A DNA stretch of 37,543 bases from JAVBUY01 sp031552735 (GTDB taxonomy: Bacteria; Bacillota; Clostridia; Christensenellales; Aristaeellaceae). Below, piece by piece: positions 23,542 through 32,082 of this stretch. The DNA lies in contig JAVBMF010000046.1 in the NCBI GenBank assembly GCA_031552735.1, positions 1 to 37,543 on the forward strand, written 5' to 3'. How positions within the stretch are numbered: the first letter of the stretch is position 1; the number at the start of each line of letters is the position of its first letter. The position numbers and the translations under genes are program-made. The notes beneath the pieces are model-generated. The model was not told where the DNA came from. It did no database searches and saw only the letters and a list, made by a program, of their open reading frames with translations.

Positions 23542-23570
23542 TTGACGCAAAGTGACGGCTGTGCTATACT
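23542..23570 (+). promoter_or_regulatory. Sigma-A promoter of tlyA (leaderless start)
   Basis: TTGACG (23542-23547), 17 bp and TATACT (23565-23570). The expected start point, about 7 bp downstream, falls on the tlyA ATG at 23577. Confidence 0.75.
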
Positions 23571-23576
23571 TCGGCC

Positions 23577-24407
23577 ATGAGCAAAGCACAGAAAAAGAGC
23601 CCTGCATGGGAACAATTGGTGCAAGGCGGCTGGGTGGCGACGCGTGCCGACGCGGAGCGCTGGATTCTGTCGGGCAAGGTCTACAGCGGCAGCACGCCGA
23701 TACGCAGCGCGGGGCAGGCATTGCCAGCCGACGCGCCGCTTTTTGTGCGCGACATGGACCGAAAATACATCGCCAAGGGCGGCTACAAGCTTGAAGGCGC
23801 GCTTGACGCCTTTGGCCTGGATGTCACCGGGCGCGTGGCCATCGATGCGGGCGCGTCTACCGGCGGTTTTACCGACTGTTTGGTCCAGCGCGGTTGCGCG
23901 AAGGTGTACGCGGTGGACGTCGGTTTTGGCCAGCTGCACGGCTCGCTGCGCCAGCATCCCGCCGTGGTCAATCTGGAGCGTACAAACATCGGCGATGATG
24001 CGCTGCTGGCGTTGGATCCCACCCCTACGCTGGGCAGCGTCGATCTGTCGTATCTGTCGCTTATCAAGGCGGTGCCCGCGTTCGCCCGCGTGCTCAAAGG
24101 CCACGGCGACTTGCTGTGCCTAGTCAAACCGCTCTTCGAGATCGACGACAGCGCCGCGCGGCGCGAGGGTGTGATCGAAGGCGACGCGTACGCGCCGCTG
24201 CTGCGCGGCCTGTGCGATGCGCTGGCACGGGATGACGTATGTGTGCGCGGCGTCACGCACTCGCCGGTCACCGGCAACAGCGGCACAGTGGAGTTTTTCC
24301 TGTGGCTCCAGCTCGGTGAGGGCATGCCGCTGGACATATTCGCGCGCGACGCGCAGATCGACGCGGCGGTCGCCGCCGGACTGGCGCTGGAGAAATATAA
24401 GAAGTAG
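23577..24407 (+). CDS. tlyA: TlyA-family rRNA 2'-O-methyltransferase
   Basis: Methylates 2'-hydroxyls in rRNA; TlyA is known to modify 16S and 23S and to affect capreomycin/viomycin sensitivity. The 276 residues contain an N-terminal S4 RNA-binding domain (about 9-57) and a FtsJ-like methyltransferase. The SAM motif is DAGASTGGFTD (90-100), with catalytic candidates K184 (LVKPLFE) and E239 (GTVEF). The ATG at 23577 is the only sensible start; no SD lies upstream (CTTCGGCC), and the promoter -10 ends 6 bases before it, so the mRNA is probably leaderless. No nearby gene suggests an operon. Confidence 0.92.
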   Translation: MSKAQKKSPAWEQLVQGGWVATRADAERWILSGKVYSGSTPIRSAGQALPADAPLFVRDMDRKYIAKGGYKLEGALDAFGLDVTGRVAIDAGASTGGFTDCLVQRGCAKVYAVDVGFGQLHGSLRQHPAVVNLERTNIGDDALLALDPTPTLGSVDLSYLSLIKAVPAFARVLKGHGDLLCLVKPLFEIDDSAARREGVIEGDAYAPLLRGLCDALARDDVCVRGVTHSPVTGNSGTVEFFLWLQLGEGMPLDIFARDAQIDAAVAAGLALEKYKK

Positions 24408-24420
24408 CCCAAGGACGCCG

Positions 24421-24535
24421 AGATTCCTCGCCTGCGACCCGCAATGACAGGCGGCTACGCCGCCGCGCGCCTCACTTCGCGCCGACCAGCGAAGCCTGGC
24501 ATCGTCATTCCGAGGCGCTGCCGGGGAATTTTTTT
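24421..24535. repeat. MITE-like inverted-repeat element
   Basis: Imperfect inverted ends: left arm starting GATTCCTCGCCTGCG (24422-24448) and right arm GTCATTCCGAGGCGCTG (24504-24530), with about 55 bp of GC-rich sequence between. The left arm ends in AATGAC, the right arm begins GTCATT, and the right arm closes with GGGAATTTTTTT. This layout resembles short dispersed palindromic elements. It may also terminate tlyA, since the T-run follows a stem. Confidence 0.5.
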
Positions 24536-24543
24536 GTGTCCGC

Positions 24544-24573
24544 TCATATTTTCCCAACGCATAGCGCATGCTA
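24544..24573 (+). promoter_or_regulatory. Sigma-G promoter of the gerABC operon
   Basis: TCATA (24544-24548), 18 bp and CATGCTA (24567-24573). It matches GHATR-N18-CATNHTA at all but the first base. Start near 24580. Germinant-receptor operons are sigma-G controlled in Bacillus. Confidence 0.7.
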
Positions 24574-24602
24574 CGCCTATCTTTCTATTCGCGAGGTGCA
24601 GC

Positions 24603-26132
24603 ATGCCCCCAACCGATTCTTTGGCCGACCGCACCGGCGCGGCGCTGGTGACCGCGCTGGACGCCAACGTCAACGCGCTGCGCCATGCGCTGCGCAGTCC
24701 GCGCAATGCCGATCTGGTCGTGCGTCCCATGGTGGTCGGCGGCCATCGCGCGGCGCTGTTATTCATGGACGGGCTGGCGCATCGCGATGTGTTGCAGCTG
24801 CACATCATCGAGCCCTGCATGCGCGCCGAAACATTGCCCGATGTCCCGCCGGAGCAGCGGCTGGACTATCTGCTGACGCATGTGCTGACCATCCACGACG
24901 CCAAGAGCCGCACGCAGATCGACGATGTAATCACCGATCTGCTGCAAGGCATGGCCACGCTGCTGCTCGACGGCTGTCCCTCCGCGCTGGCACTGGAAGC
25001 GCGCGGCGCGGCACGTCGCCCCGTCAACCGCCCGATCAACGAAACCGTCGTGCTCGGCCCGCAGGAGGGCTTTGTTGAAACCCTGCGCACCAACCTGTCG
25101 CTCATCCGGCTTTCCGTTCGCTCGCCACGGCTGGTCACCGAAATGCTGTCGCTGGGCAGCGGCATCCCGACACAGTGCGCGGTGGTGTATCTGGACGGTG
25201 TGGCCGACGGCAAGCTGGTGGCCGAAGTGATGCGCCGCCTGCAACTGATTTCCGCCGACTATGTAGCGGGCACCGGCGCGCTGGAGCAATTGATCGAGGA
25301 TCACCCTTTCGCGCTGATGCCGCAGATTTGCTCCACCGAGCGCCCGGACCGCGCCGCGTCTTTCCTGCTGGAAGGGCAAATTCTAGTGTTTGTCGATGGC
25401 TCACCGGCGGCCATGTCCATGCCGATCTCGCTGACGCATCTGATGCACGCACCGGACGACACGTTCCTGCGCTGGCAGTACGGCTCCTTCCTGCGGATGA
25501 TCCGGCTGGCCGCTGTCTCGGTGGCGATGTTCCTGCCCGCGTTCTATGTGGCGCTGCTGGTGCACCACCATCAGGCCATCCCGACTGTGCTGCTGGCCTC
25601 CATCTACGATGCGCAGGCGCGCATGCCGCTGCCGCTGCTGCTGGAGGCGCTGCTGCTGATCATGGCCTTTCACCTGATCAACGAAGCTGGTTTGCGCGTG
25701 CCCGGCTCCATGGGTTCTTCGTTGGGCGTGCTCAGCGCGCTGATCCTGGGTCAGGCGGCGGTCGCCGCCGATCTGGTTAGCCCACTGATGATTATCATTG
25801 TGGCAATCTCCGGTCTGGGCACCTTTGTTGTGCCCGATTATGCGCTGAGCATCGCGCTCAAACTGCGACAGTTGATCTACCTGTTGGCCGGTCAGCTTGC
25901 CGGGTTCTATGGCATCGCACTCATCTACATGATCTCGCGCATCCATATGGAGCAAATGACCTCGCTGGGCGTGCCGCTGATCGCGCCGGTTTCGCCGTAT
26001 CGACCGCATAACCCCGATATTTGGGTGCGGCTTCCGCTGTGGATGCAGCGCTTGCGCGGCAATTATGCCAACCCGGCGCAAGTGCTGCGCGCCTCGGGAC
26101 GCGCACGCCGCTGGACGCAGGACAAGCCGTGA
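24603..26132 (+). CDS. Spore germinant receptor subunit A (GerA family)
   Basis: A-subunit of a nutrient germinant receptor in the spore inner membrane. Start at 24603, with GAGGTG upstream; the longer frame has no ribosome site. The 509 residues have an N-terminal hydrophilic half typical of the family (LVVRPMVVGGHRAALLFMDG and GPQEGFVETLRTNLSLIR), then four to six membrane segments from about 295 onward. It forms a complex with the GerB- and GerC-like proteins just downstream. Germinant identity is not predictable. Read with the sigma-G promoter, it shows the organism makes endospores. Confidence 0.93.
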   Translation: MPPTDSLADRTGAALVTALDANVNALRHALRSPRNADLVVRPMVVGGHRAALLFMDGLAHRDVLQLHIIEPCMRAETLPDVPPEQRLDYLLTHVLTIHDAKSRTQIDDVITDLLQGMATLLLDGCPSALALEARGAARRPVNRPINETVVLGPQEGFVETLRTNLSLIRLSVRSPRLVTEMLSLGSGIPTQCAVVYLDGVADGKLVAEVMRRLQLISADYVAGTGALEQLIEDHPFALMPQICSTERPDRAASFLLEGQILVFVDGSPAAMSMPISLTHLMHAPDDTFLRWQYGSFLRMIRLAAVSVAMFLPAFYVALLVHHHQAIPTVLLASIYDAQARMPLPLLLEALLLIMAFHLINEAGLRVPGSMGSSLGVLSALILGQAAVAADLVSPLMIIIVAISGLGTFVVPDYALSIALKLRQLIYLLAGQLAGFYGIALIYMISRIHMEQMTSLGVPLIAPVSPYRPHNPDIWVRLPLWMQRLRGNYANPAQVLRASGRARRWTQDKP

Positions 26133-26143
26133 AGGGAGTACAC

Positions 26144-27292
26144 ATGGAGCAGGCACCACCAATCACCACACCCGAAGCTGCCCAGGCGCAGCGCGCCGAT
26201 GCCGATGCGCAGGCGATGTTGTGGCTGTGCGTCGTCATGGCCTTTGGGCAACTATGGATCTACGCCAATGGCGTGCTGCTCCGCCAGACCAGCTCAGCCA
26301 TCTGGTGGGCGGTCGCGCTTTCGGTGGGCGGAGGGCTTATGGCATGGGCACCAGTTTCGCTGCTGCTGCGCCGCACACCGAACGTTGGCTTGGCCGCCGC
26401 ATTGCAAAAAGCCGTCGGTGAAAAGCCCGGCAAGGCGCTCGGCGTCTGGCTGGGTGCGCTGCTGTTGCTGGATGCGCTGATCTGCCAGCACGCACTTATC
26501 GATTTGTGCACAATCTATTTGCTGCCCGATATGTCCAACCGGCTGATTAGCCTGCTGACGGTCTGCACACTGGGCTATCTGGTGTTCGCCGCGTCGCCGG
26601 TCAGCGTGGGCCGCTATGCGTTCTACCTGCGCGGCCGTGTCATCATCGGCTTTTTCGCGCTGTGCGTGCTGCTCATGTTTTACAGCGACCGCACCAACTT
26701 GCTGCCGATAGCCGGTCACGGCGTGCTGCCCACGCTGGGCTACGGCGCGCTGTCGGGCAGTGCGCTGTGTTCGGTGTTCGCGGCGGCGTGCATCCCCGCG
26801 CTGGCGCAGGGCAATCCACAGCCTTCCGCGCGGCACATGCTGCTCGTGCCGCTTGGCGCATGCGGGCTGGCCGTCGTTGTGCAGGTCTGCATGGCGCTGG
26901 CGCGCCCGCCCTATGAGATGCCCAGTGTACTCAGCTGGGCGACACACATGATGGTCATCATGAGCCGCCTCAAGCAGCAAGTCGTGCTGTACGCGGTATT
27001 CGCGCTGCTGCAAGTCATCCTGCTAACCTGCGCGGCGCAAGGCGCGCTGGCTTATGGGCAGCACCTATTGTCGCAGGCAATGCCCGAAAAATCGCCGCGC
27101 TGGACACAGGTCGCCATGGCCGTGCTGCTGCTGCTATCCGCGTGGTTCAATTCCCCGGAGCAGGAGAAACTGCTGGTCGCCATCCTGCCATGGCGGCTCC
27201 CCGCCGTCCTTGTGCCGTTGTGGCTGGCGGCATTGGCCGGTCTGTGGCGCGCGCGAAAGGAGGCGAAGCCATGCGAAAAGCCTTCCGCTTAA
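26144..27292 (+). CDS. Spore germinant receptor subunit B (GerB family)
   Basis: A ten-helix transporter-like protein of the spore_permease family. Start at 26144, with GAAGGGAG upstream and 11 nt after the gerA-like stop. The 382 residues begin with a short hydrophilic segment and then alternate helices and short loops throughout. The permease-like core is thought to hold the germinant pocket. The gene overlaps the C-subunit gene by 22 bp, so subunits are translated together. Confidence 0.88.
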   Translation: MEQAPPITTPEAAQAQRADADAQAMLWLCVVMAFGQLWIYANGVLLRQTSSAIWWAVALSVGGGLMAWAPVSLLLRRTPNVGLAAALQKAVGEKPGKALGVWLGALLLLDALICQHALIDLCTIYLLPDMSNRLISLLTVCTLGYLVFAASPVSVGRYAFYLRGRVIIGFFALCVLLMFYSDRTNLLPIAGHGVLPTLGYGALSGSALCSVFAAACIPALAQGNPQPSARHMLLVPLGACGLAVVVQVCMALARPPYEMPSVLSWATHMMVIMSRLKQQVVLYAVFALLQVILLTCAAQGALAYGQHLLSQAMPEKSPRWTQVAMAVLLLLSAWFNSPEQEKLLVAILPWRLPAVLVPLWLAALAGLWRARKEAKPCEKPSA

Positions 27293-28482
27293 TCGCGCTG
27301 CTCACGGCGCTGACCTTGCTTTCCGGCTGCGGCCATACCGCGTCGCTGGGCGAGCGCGCTTTTGTGCTGGTCATGGCGCTGGATGTGGTCGGCGATGGGC
27401 AGTTGCGTATGGCAGTGCAAATTTCCTCGGGCACGCGCTCGCTGAACGAAAGCGGGGCAAGCAGCGGCGCGCCGGAAGGCGCTTCCAGCAACTCCTCGGA
27501 TTCGAGCGGCACACCCGCCAACCCCTCCGTGCAGCAGGGCGCGTATTATCTGATCAGCGCCACCGGCGACAGTTATGCGCAAGCACTGGCGCTGCTGCAC
27601 GCCACCATCCCACGCAAGCTGGATTTCTCCCACATGCGCGAGGTCATCGTTGGCGAGCCGCTGGCGCGCGCCGAGGCGTTTCCGTCGGTGCTGCGCTCGG
27701 TTCTGTCCACGCGCTCTGTGCGCCCCTCGGCGCTGCTGGTGGTCGCGCAAAATGACGCGCGCTACTTTACGTCGCTGCAACAACCGTACTTGGGTTCGCG
27801 GCTGTCGCAGTATATTGATATGCGCATCAGCGACGCCGAGCATTTTGGTTTCATCCATGAGGCCACTTTGGCCGAAGCATGGGAAAACATGCATACGCAC
27901 CGCATGGACGCGCTGGTCAGCTATGCCGCCGCCGATGACTTTGATGTGCCGCGCGCGCTGACGCCGGGGCGCATCCTCGACGACCTGCCCGGTCATCTGC
28001 CCAGAAGCAGCATCAACCACACGGAGTACTTGGGCGCCGCGCTGCTCGACAACCAGCGCATGGTCGCCACGGTCACGGGCTTTGGCTCGCAAATGACGCA
28101 TATCCTGCGCGGCACGGCGCAAGAGATCCTCTACACCATCGACCGCCGCTCCTTCGTGCTGACGCAAAGACGCCCTGCCAAGCGTCATGTTGCCCGGCAA
28201 GGCGCGCAAACGATTTTGCGGGTGGAAGTATGGCTGGCCGCCATCCCATCGGAAATGTCGTCCGCGCCGGATTTGGACGCGCTGAAAGCCCAGTTGACGC
28301 GCGACCTGACCGATCAGCTACTGTTCTATCAAAGCGTCCGCGCCGATCCGGTTGGTTTCGGCCGGTACGCGGTGCGCTTCTTTCCGACCGAGCAGGCGTG
28401 GAACGCGCACGATTGGCGCAGCGAGTTTGCCAGCGCCGCTGTGGAGGTTGAGGTAAACATCGAGCTGAGCAACGCGATCTAG
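27271..28482 (+). CDS. Spore germinant receptor subunit C lipoprotein
   Basis: C-subunit, a 403-residue Ger(x)C family lipoprotein. Start at 27271, with AAGGAGG upstream; lipobox LLSGC puts the lipidated cysteine at C20. The family hallmark GERAFVLVMALDVVGDGQLRM follows soon after, and FGRYAVRFFPTEQAW lies near the C-terminus. An Asn/Ser/Gly-rich stretch (SGASSGAPEGASSNSSDSSG) is an unusual low-complexity insertion. The gene ends 8 bp before the converging stop of the next gene, with no terminator in the gap. Confidence 0.92.
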   Translation: MRKAFRLIALLTALTLLSGCGHTASLGERAFVLVMALDVVGDGQLRMAVQISSGTRSLNESGASSGAPEGASSNSSDSSGTPANPSVQQGAYYLISATGDSYAQALALLHATIPRKLDFSHMREVIVGEPLARAEAFPSVLRSVLSTRSVRPSALLVVAQNDARYFTSLQQPYLGSRLSQYIDMRISDAEHFGFIHEATLAEAWENMHTHRMDALVSYAAADDFDVPRALTPGRILDDLPGHLPRSSINHTEYLGAALLDNQRMVATVTGFGSQMTHILRGTAQEILYTIDRRSFVLTQRRPAKRHVARQGAQTILRVEVWLAAIPSEMSSAPDLDALKAQLTRDLTDQLLFYQSVRADPVGFGRYAVRFFPTEQAWNAHDWRSEFASAAVEVEVNIELSNAI

Positions 28483-28490
28483 CGCCATCA

Positions 28491-29384
28491 TCAGCCTTGC
28501 GCTTCCTGGCTGTCCGTCGGCACGGTGGGCGCTAGGGTAGGCTGCGCGAGAATGGCGGGCGCGTGTGGCACCGCCGTGGGCAGCACCTCGGTCGTGCCGC
28601 CTGGGCGCTGCGTCCGTACCGAGCCCAGCACCGCCGACAACACATTCCACAACCCAAAGCCGACCAGCAGCGCCGCGACCAGAACCACCCACAGTCTGCG
28701 CCTGCGCCGCCGCAGCTGTTCGGCGCGCTGCGCATAGTCCTGCTGGCGGCGCGTCTGCTTTTGCTTGGCCTGCTCGGTCGCTTCCTCCCGCTGGCGACGC
28801 TCCTGCACCTGCGTGCGTTGCTGCTGTGCGCGGTAGGCATCCATCACCGCTTGCGGCTGGTACTGCGCGAATGTGCTTTCGCGGTTCCGGCCGCATCGCT
28901 GACAGGTATACAACAAATTTTCATTAAAGCGCCCGCATACGCATACCCAAGCGTCACGCCGCTTCTCCGGCCAGCAGATGGCATCGTTGCCCGCCACCGC
29001 CACCAGCGCCACGCGCTGCGGGCCGGGCGCCAACTCCTTGGGCGTGCAGTCCATCAACGCGTCCTCATCCCACGACCACTCGCCGCCATCGGAAAAATGT
29101 ATGCGCTGGATGGTGACGCGCGCATCCTCAAACATCGGCAGATCATCCATGGCTAGGCACAGCGTGAACTGCGCGCGACCCTGCGCGCCCAGATTGCGAT
29201 AACGCAAGGGACGAATGCCCATGCTGATCCCCTCACCATCGAGCATGGTGACCATCGCGTGCAGCTCGTCAATCTCCCGGTCGCGCAGGTTGGTGAAGGT
29301 CAAATACGCCTGGCCGCGGCCGCCGCTGTCGCGCAATACCTCGACCGTGCGGAACTCCGCCGGGCATGTCAGATCCATCAGCAC
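28491..29384 (-). CDS. Zinc-ribbon, coiled-coil membrane protein
   Basis: I recognise no named family for this 297-residue protein. Start is GTG at 29384, with GGAGG 7 nt upstream. An N-terminal beta-rich region (about 1-150) resembles sensor or adaptor domains; it is followed by a zinc ribbon CVCG-N11-CQRCG, a charged helical stretch of about 60 residues rich in Gln, Arg and Glu, one membrane helix (LWVVLVAALLVGFGLW), and a Pro/Thr tail outside. The layout suggests a membrane-anchored adaptor that senses metal or partners inside and ends outside. It lies 33 nt after proA, likely in the same transcript. Confidence 0.75.
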   Translation of the reverse strand: MLMDLTCPAEFRTVEVLRDSGGRGQAYLTFTNLRDREIDELHAMVTMLDGEGISMGIRPLRYRNLGAQGRAQFTLCLAMDDLPMFEDARVTIQRIHFSDGGEWSWDEDALMDCTPKELAPGPQRVALVAVAGNDAICWPEKRRDAWVCVCGRFNENLLYTCQRCGRNRESTFAQYQPQAVMDAYRAQQQRTQVQERRQREEATEQAKQKQTRRQQDYAQRAEQLRRRRRRLWVVLVAALLVGFGLWNVLSAVLGSVRTQRPGGTTEVLPTAVPHAPAILAQPTLAPTVPTDSQEAQG

Positions 29385-29417
29385 AGGCTCACCTCCTTTC
29401 CCCCGCGCAAAACAGGG

Positions 29418-30698
29418 TCAAACCGGGCATTTCCCATCCAGCGCGCGGTGGGTGTATCCGCCCATGCCGCCGACTGTCTGTCCGTGCCCGAGCAGCTTGT
29501 ACTTGTAGGTGCACAACCCCTCCAGCCCCATTGGGCCACGCGCGTGCACCTTGCCGGTGGAGATGCCCACCTCGGCGCCCAGACCATAGCGGTATCCATC
29601 GGCAAAGCGCGTCGAGCAGTTCCAATAGACGCCCGCGCTGTCCACCCGGGACAGAAAGGCGCGTGCCGCCTCGGCATCCTCGGTAACAATGCAGTCGGTA
29701 TGACCCGAGCCGTGGGCGTGGATGTGGGCAATCGCTTCCGCCAGCGTATCGACAACGCGCACCGCCAGCGTGAGCGCCAGAAACTCGGTATCATAGTCGG
29801 CTTCGGTCGCCGGTTCGCAGGCGATGTACTTGCGCACGCTCTCGTCGCCCTTGAGTGTCACGCCCGCAGCGCGCATCGCCTCGGCCAGCGGCGGCAACAG
29901 TCGTGGCGCGATGTCGACATGCACCAGCAGTGTTTCAGCGGCGTTGCAGGCGGCGACGTACTGCGTCTTGCTGTCCACCGCGATGCGCACCGCCATATCC
30001 ACATCCGCGCTTTTGTCCACATACACCGCGCAAATGCCGTCGGCATGGCCCAGCACCGGGATGCGGCTGTTGTCCATGATATAGCGAACAAACGCGTTGC
30101 TGCCGCGCGGAATGATCAGGTCGATGTATTGATCCAGCGCCAGCATTTCGGCCACGTCCTCGCGCGTTTCCAGCAGTCCCGCCCAGCTTTCCGGCATGCC
30201 CGCATCCAGCGCCGCGCGATACAGCGTGTCAAACAGCGCGCGGTTGGTGTGCATGGCCTCGCGCCCACCCTTGAGCAGCACGGCATTGCCGCTCTTCAGG
30301 CACAAACCGGCGATCTGCACCAATGCGTCAGGCCGCGCCTCAAAGACTACGCCGACCACGCCGATGGGGCAACTGACGCGGTAGAGCGCCAACCCTTCGG
30401 CCAACTCGGTGGCGCGTTGCGTCTCGCCAATCGGGTCGGGCAGCCGCACCAGCGCACGCAGTCCGTCGCACACATCGCGCAGCTTGGCAGCATCAAATTT
30501 CAACCGCTTGACCAACGGCGCGTCCAGTCCCGCCGCTTCGGCCAGATCTTTCGCGTTGGCGGCTTGCAGCGCATCGGCGTGCCGCTCCAGCGCGTCGGCC
30601 ATCGCGGTCAGCGCGGTGTTGCGCGCATTCTCATCAGTTGCCGCCAATGTCAGCGCCGCTTGACGCGCGCCCTTTGCCAGGCTCAACAGATCGGCCAT
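29418..30698 (-). CDS. proA: Glutamate-5-semialdehyde dehydrogenase
   Basis: Second step of proline synthesis: reduces gamma-glutamyl phosphate to glutamate-5-semialdehyde with NADPH. Start at 30698, with AAAAGGGGTG upstream; the frame extends to 30833 without a ribosome site. The 426 residues have the normal ProA length and phrases: CPIGVVGVVFEARPDA, GREAMHTN, and the catalytic cysteine in QYVAACNAAETLLVH. proB is not beside it. It lies upstream of the zinc-ribbon membrane gene on the same strand, under its own promoter. Confidence 0.96.
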   Translation of the reverse strand: MADLLSLAKGARQAALTLAATDENARNTALTAMADALERHADALQAANAKDLAEAAGLDAPLVKRLKFDAAKLRDVCDGLRALVRLPDPIGETQRATELAEGLALYRVSCPIGVVGVVFEARPDALVQIAGLCLKSGNAVLLKGGREAMHTNRALFDTLYRAALDAGMPESWAGLLETREDVAEMLALDQYIDLIIPRGSNAFVRYIMDNSRIPVLGHADGICAVYVDKSADVDMAVRIAVDSKTQYVAACNAAETLLVHVDIAPRLLPPLAEAMRAAGVTLKGDESVRKYIACEPATEADYDTEFLALTLAVRVVDTLAEAIAHIHAHGSGHTDCIVTEDAEAARAFLSRVDSAGVYWNCSTRFADGYRYGLGAEVGISTGKVHARGPMGLEGLCTYKYKLLGHGQTVGGMGGYTHRALDGKCPV

Positions 30699-30728
30699 GT
30701 CGGCACCCCTTTTCTCGTGATTGTCTCT

Positions 30729-30758
30729 ATTATACCGCGACCGATCGAGCATTGGCAA
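30729..30758 (-). promoter_or_regulatory. Sigma-A promoter of proA
   Basis: TTGCCA (30758-30753), 18 bp and perfect TATAAT (30734-30729) on the minus strand. Confidence 0.8.
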
Positions 30759-30854
30759 GGAAGCGCAATTTTCATTTTTTCCGTGCAGGAAAAACATGGG
30801 TTTCCTCGTTCTATGGGTAACAAAGCGTTCCATTATATCGAAGGAGGGTTTCCC

Positions 30855-31436
30855 ATGACGCGCATCATTCGCAAATCCCTCGCACTGCTGCTGGCCTGCC
30901 TAATCACCATTGCTGTTCCGTTCTGTCTGCCCGCGATGGCCGACGGCGAAGGCTATGGCACCGACGCGGTGCATGACCTGAGCGGATACACCCGTGAAGG
31001 CAAGCCGGATCAAGTGGTGGTATTGCTGCCCTCGGTGCGTCTGCGCAAAAAAGCCGATTCCTCGGCCGGCACTGTCGAAACGCTAAAATGCGGCGCGAAG
31101 CTGGGCTATGTCAGCAACAGTGAGGATGGCGAATGGTGCCGCGTGATGTCTGAGAACGGCAACGAAGGCTACATCCAGACCTGCTATGTGGGTACGCCGC
31201 TGTACACCATCCGCTTTCTGGAGCGCACCAAAGGCTATCGCTGGCCCGGCGGATCGCCGGACGAGTTCGGCTCGTGCTCGTTTGATATGCAGGAAGAGGA
31301 CGCGCTGGTGCTGTGGAAGGAAGGGCGCTGGCTGTATGTGGTGACCGAGAGCGGCCGCACCGGTTATGTATCGGAGCACGCGAAAATCGAGATCGCCGAC
31401 GAGGACGATGTCAACGGCGACCAACCCGAGGGCTGA
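30855..31436 (+). CDS. Secreted SH3-domain protein
   Basis: A 193-residue secreted protein. SD AAGGAGG lies 8 nt before the ATG. A signal peptide (MTRIIRKSLALLLACLITIAVPF) is followed by an SH3b-like domain from about 55 (VRLRKKADSSAGTVETLKCG) and a second, weaker one near 145 (ALVLWKEGRWLYVV). It ends in a short acidic tail (IADEDDVNGDQPEG). SH3b domains bind wall peptides. There is no catalytic part. It is monocistronic and ends in a strong terminator. Confidence 0.85.
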   Translation: MTRIIRKSLALLLACLITIAVPFCLPAMADGEGYGTDAVHDLSGYTREGKPDQVVVLLPSVRLRKKADSSAGTVETLKCGAKLGYVSNSEDGEWCRVMSENGNEGYIQTCYVGTPLYTIRFLERTKGYRWPGGSPDEFGSCSFDMQEEDALVLWKEGRWLYVVTESGRTGYVSEHAKIEIADEDDVNGDQPEG

Positions 31437-31538
31437 TGCGCGGAGATAGGATAAGAGCGCGACAGGGGCGGTCCTTCGTAAGACAGGAGAGCAACAAATT
31501 ATTGATTATGGGTGGCTGCCAAGAAGGTGTCATAGAGC

Positions 31539-31577
31539 AAGAGCCGTATCGCCAAACGCAGGCGATACGGCTCTTTT
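31539..31577 (+). terminator. Terminator of the SH3-protein gene
   Basis: A perfect 15-bp stem: AAGAGCCGTATCGCC (31539-31553) with GGCGATACGGCTCTT (31561-31575), 7-nt loop, then TTTTC. Confidence 0.92.
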
Positions 31578-31590
31578 CTATTCCTTACAT

Positions 31591-31618
31591 GTGCCACGGG
31601 GACTGTGCCACGGGGACG
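31591..31618. repeat. Tandem duplication at the left end of the cassette
   Basis: GTGCCACGGGGACT (31591-31604) is directly followed by GTGCCACGGGGACG (31605-31618), 13 of 14 identical. It duplicates the outer end of the repeat at 31606. Confidence 0.8.
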
Positions 31619-31745
31619 GTTCTGCTGTCATCGCGCCTTTTGCATAGCGAAGCAGCCTGTCCTTGCCGCTCTTGGCACTTTCATCACTTCGGCAGAGGTC
31701 TAACAAAAGATACAATTGGTGTCAAAGAAACCGTCCCTTTTGGCA
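31606..31745. repeat. 140-bp MITE-like repeat, copy 1
   Basis: Ends form imperfect terminal inverted repeats: TGCCACGGGGACGGTT at the left and AACCGTCCCTTTTGGCA at the right. The interior CTTTTGCATAGCGAAG can pair with CTTCGG...CAAAAG, so the whole unit folds. It is closely similar to the copy at 32083-32220, in the same orientation. GGGGACGGTT-type elements are, as I recall, widespread in Firmicutes near IS200/RAYT-type transposases; no such gene is in the window. Confidence 0.85.
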
Positions 31746-31763
31746 CCCGGCGTTTTTTTTGAT

Positions 31764-32042
31764 CTACCCCTGTCCAATCGCAGCAAACACAAGAACTAAT
31801 AGCATTGACAGAGATGCATGACCAAAAACAATAGTTTTAAATACTCTATTCGCAATATATTTTTTTGCTAGAATTATTTCTGCTACGCCGCTAATGATAA
31901 CTAATCCTACATTGCATACTTGATAAAAAAGCTCTCCCATTCTCTCTCTATTTTCATACAACAAATTAAAGCCAAATGTTCCAACTGAATAGCACAACAA
32001 TATAACGCCAATCAGCAAGACTGCGCCGCGTTGAATTCTCAT
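31764..32042 (-). CDS. Small AT-rich membrane protein in a repeat-flanked cassette
   Basis: A 92-residue protein with three hydrophobic helices: GAVLLIGVILLCYSVGTFGF, VCNVGLVIISGVAEIIL and ASLSMLLVLVFAAIG. I recognise no family. Start at 32042 (MRIQRGAVLL) is chosen because AAAAGGG lies about 7 nt upstream; the ATG at 32048 abuts the SD. The gene is strikingly AT-rich: the line 31801-31860 is 30% GC, while neighbours are roughly 60-65%. Rare AT-ending codons dominate. It lies exactly between two direct copies of a MITE-like repeat. It looks recently acquired; an immunity or resistance function is possible but unsupported. Confidence 0.65.
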   Translation of the reverse strand: MRIQRGAVLLIGVILLCYSVGTFGFNLLYENRERMGELFYQVCNVGLVIISGVAEIILAKKYIANRVFKTIVFGHASLSMLLVLVFAAIGQG

Positions 32043-32082
32043 AAACATCCCTTTTCAAAAATAATTCGTGATGCCATCGAGA

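Noticed and set aside
30840..30855. Sigma-G promoter (CATTATA) for the SH3 gene
   Set aside because: The -10-like element is present but no -35 match occurs at 17-18 bp, and it lies too near the start codon.
29259..31436. 725-codon plus-strand frame ending in the SH3 protein
   Set aside because: Most of it is antisense to proA. Only the part from 30855, which has an SD and signal peptide, is real.
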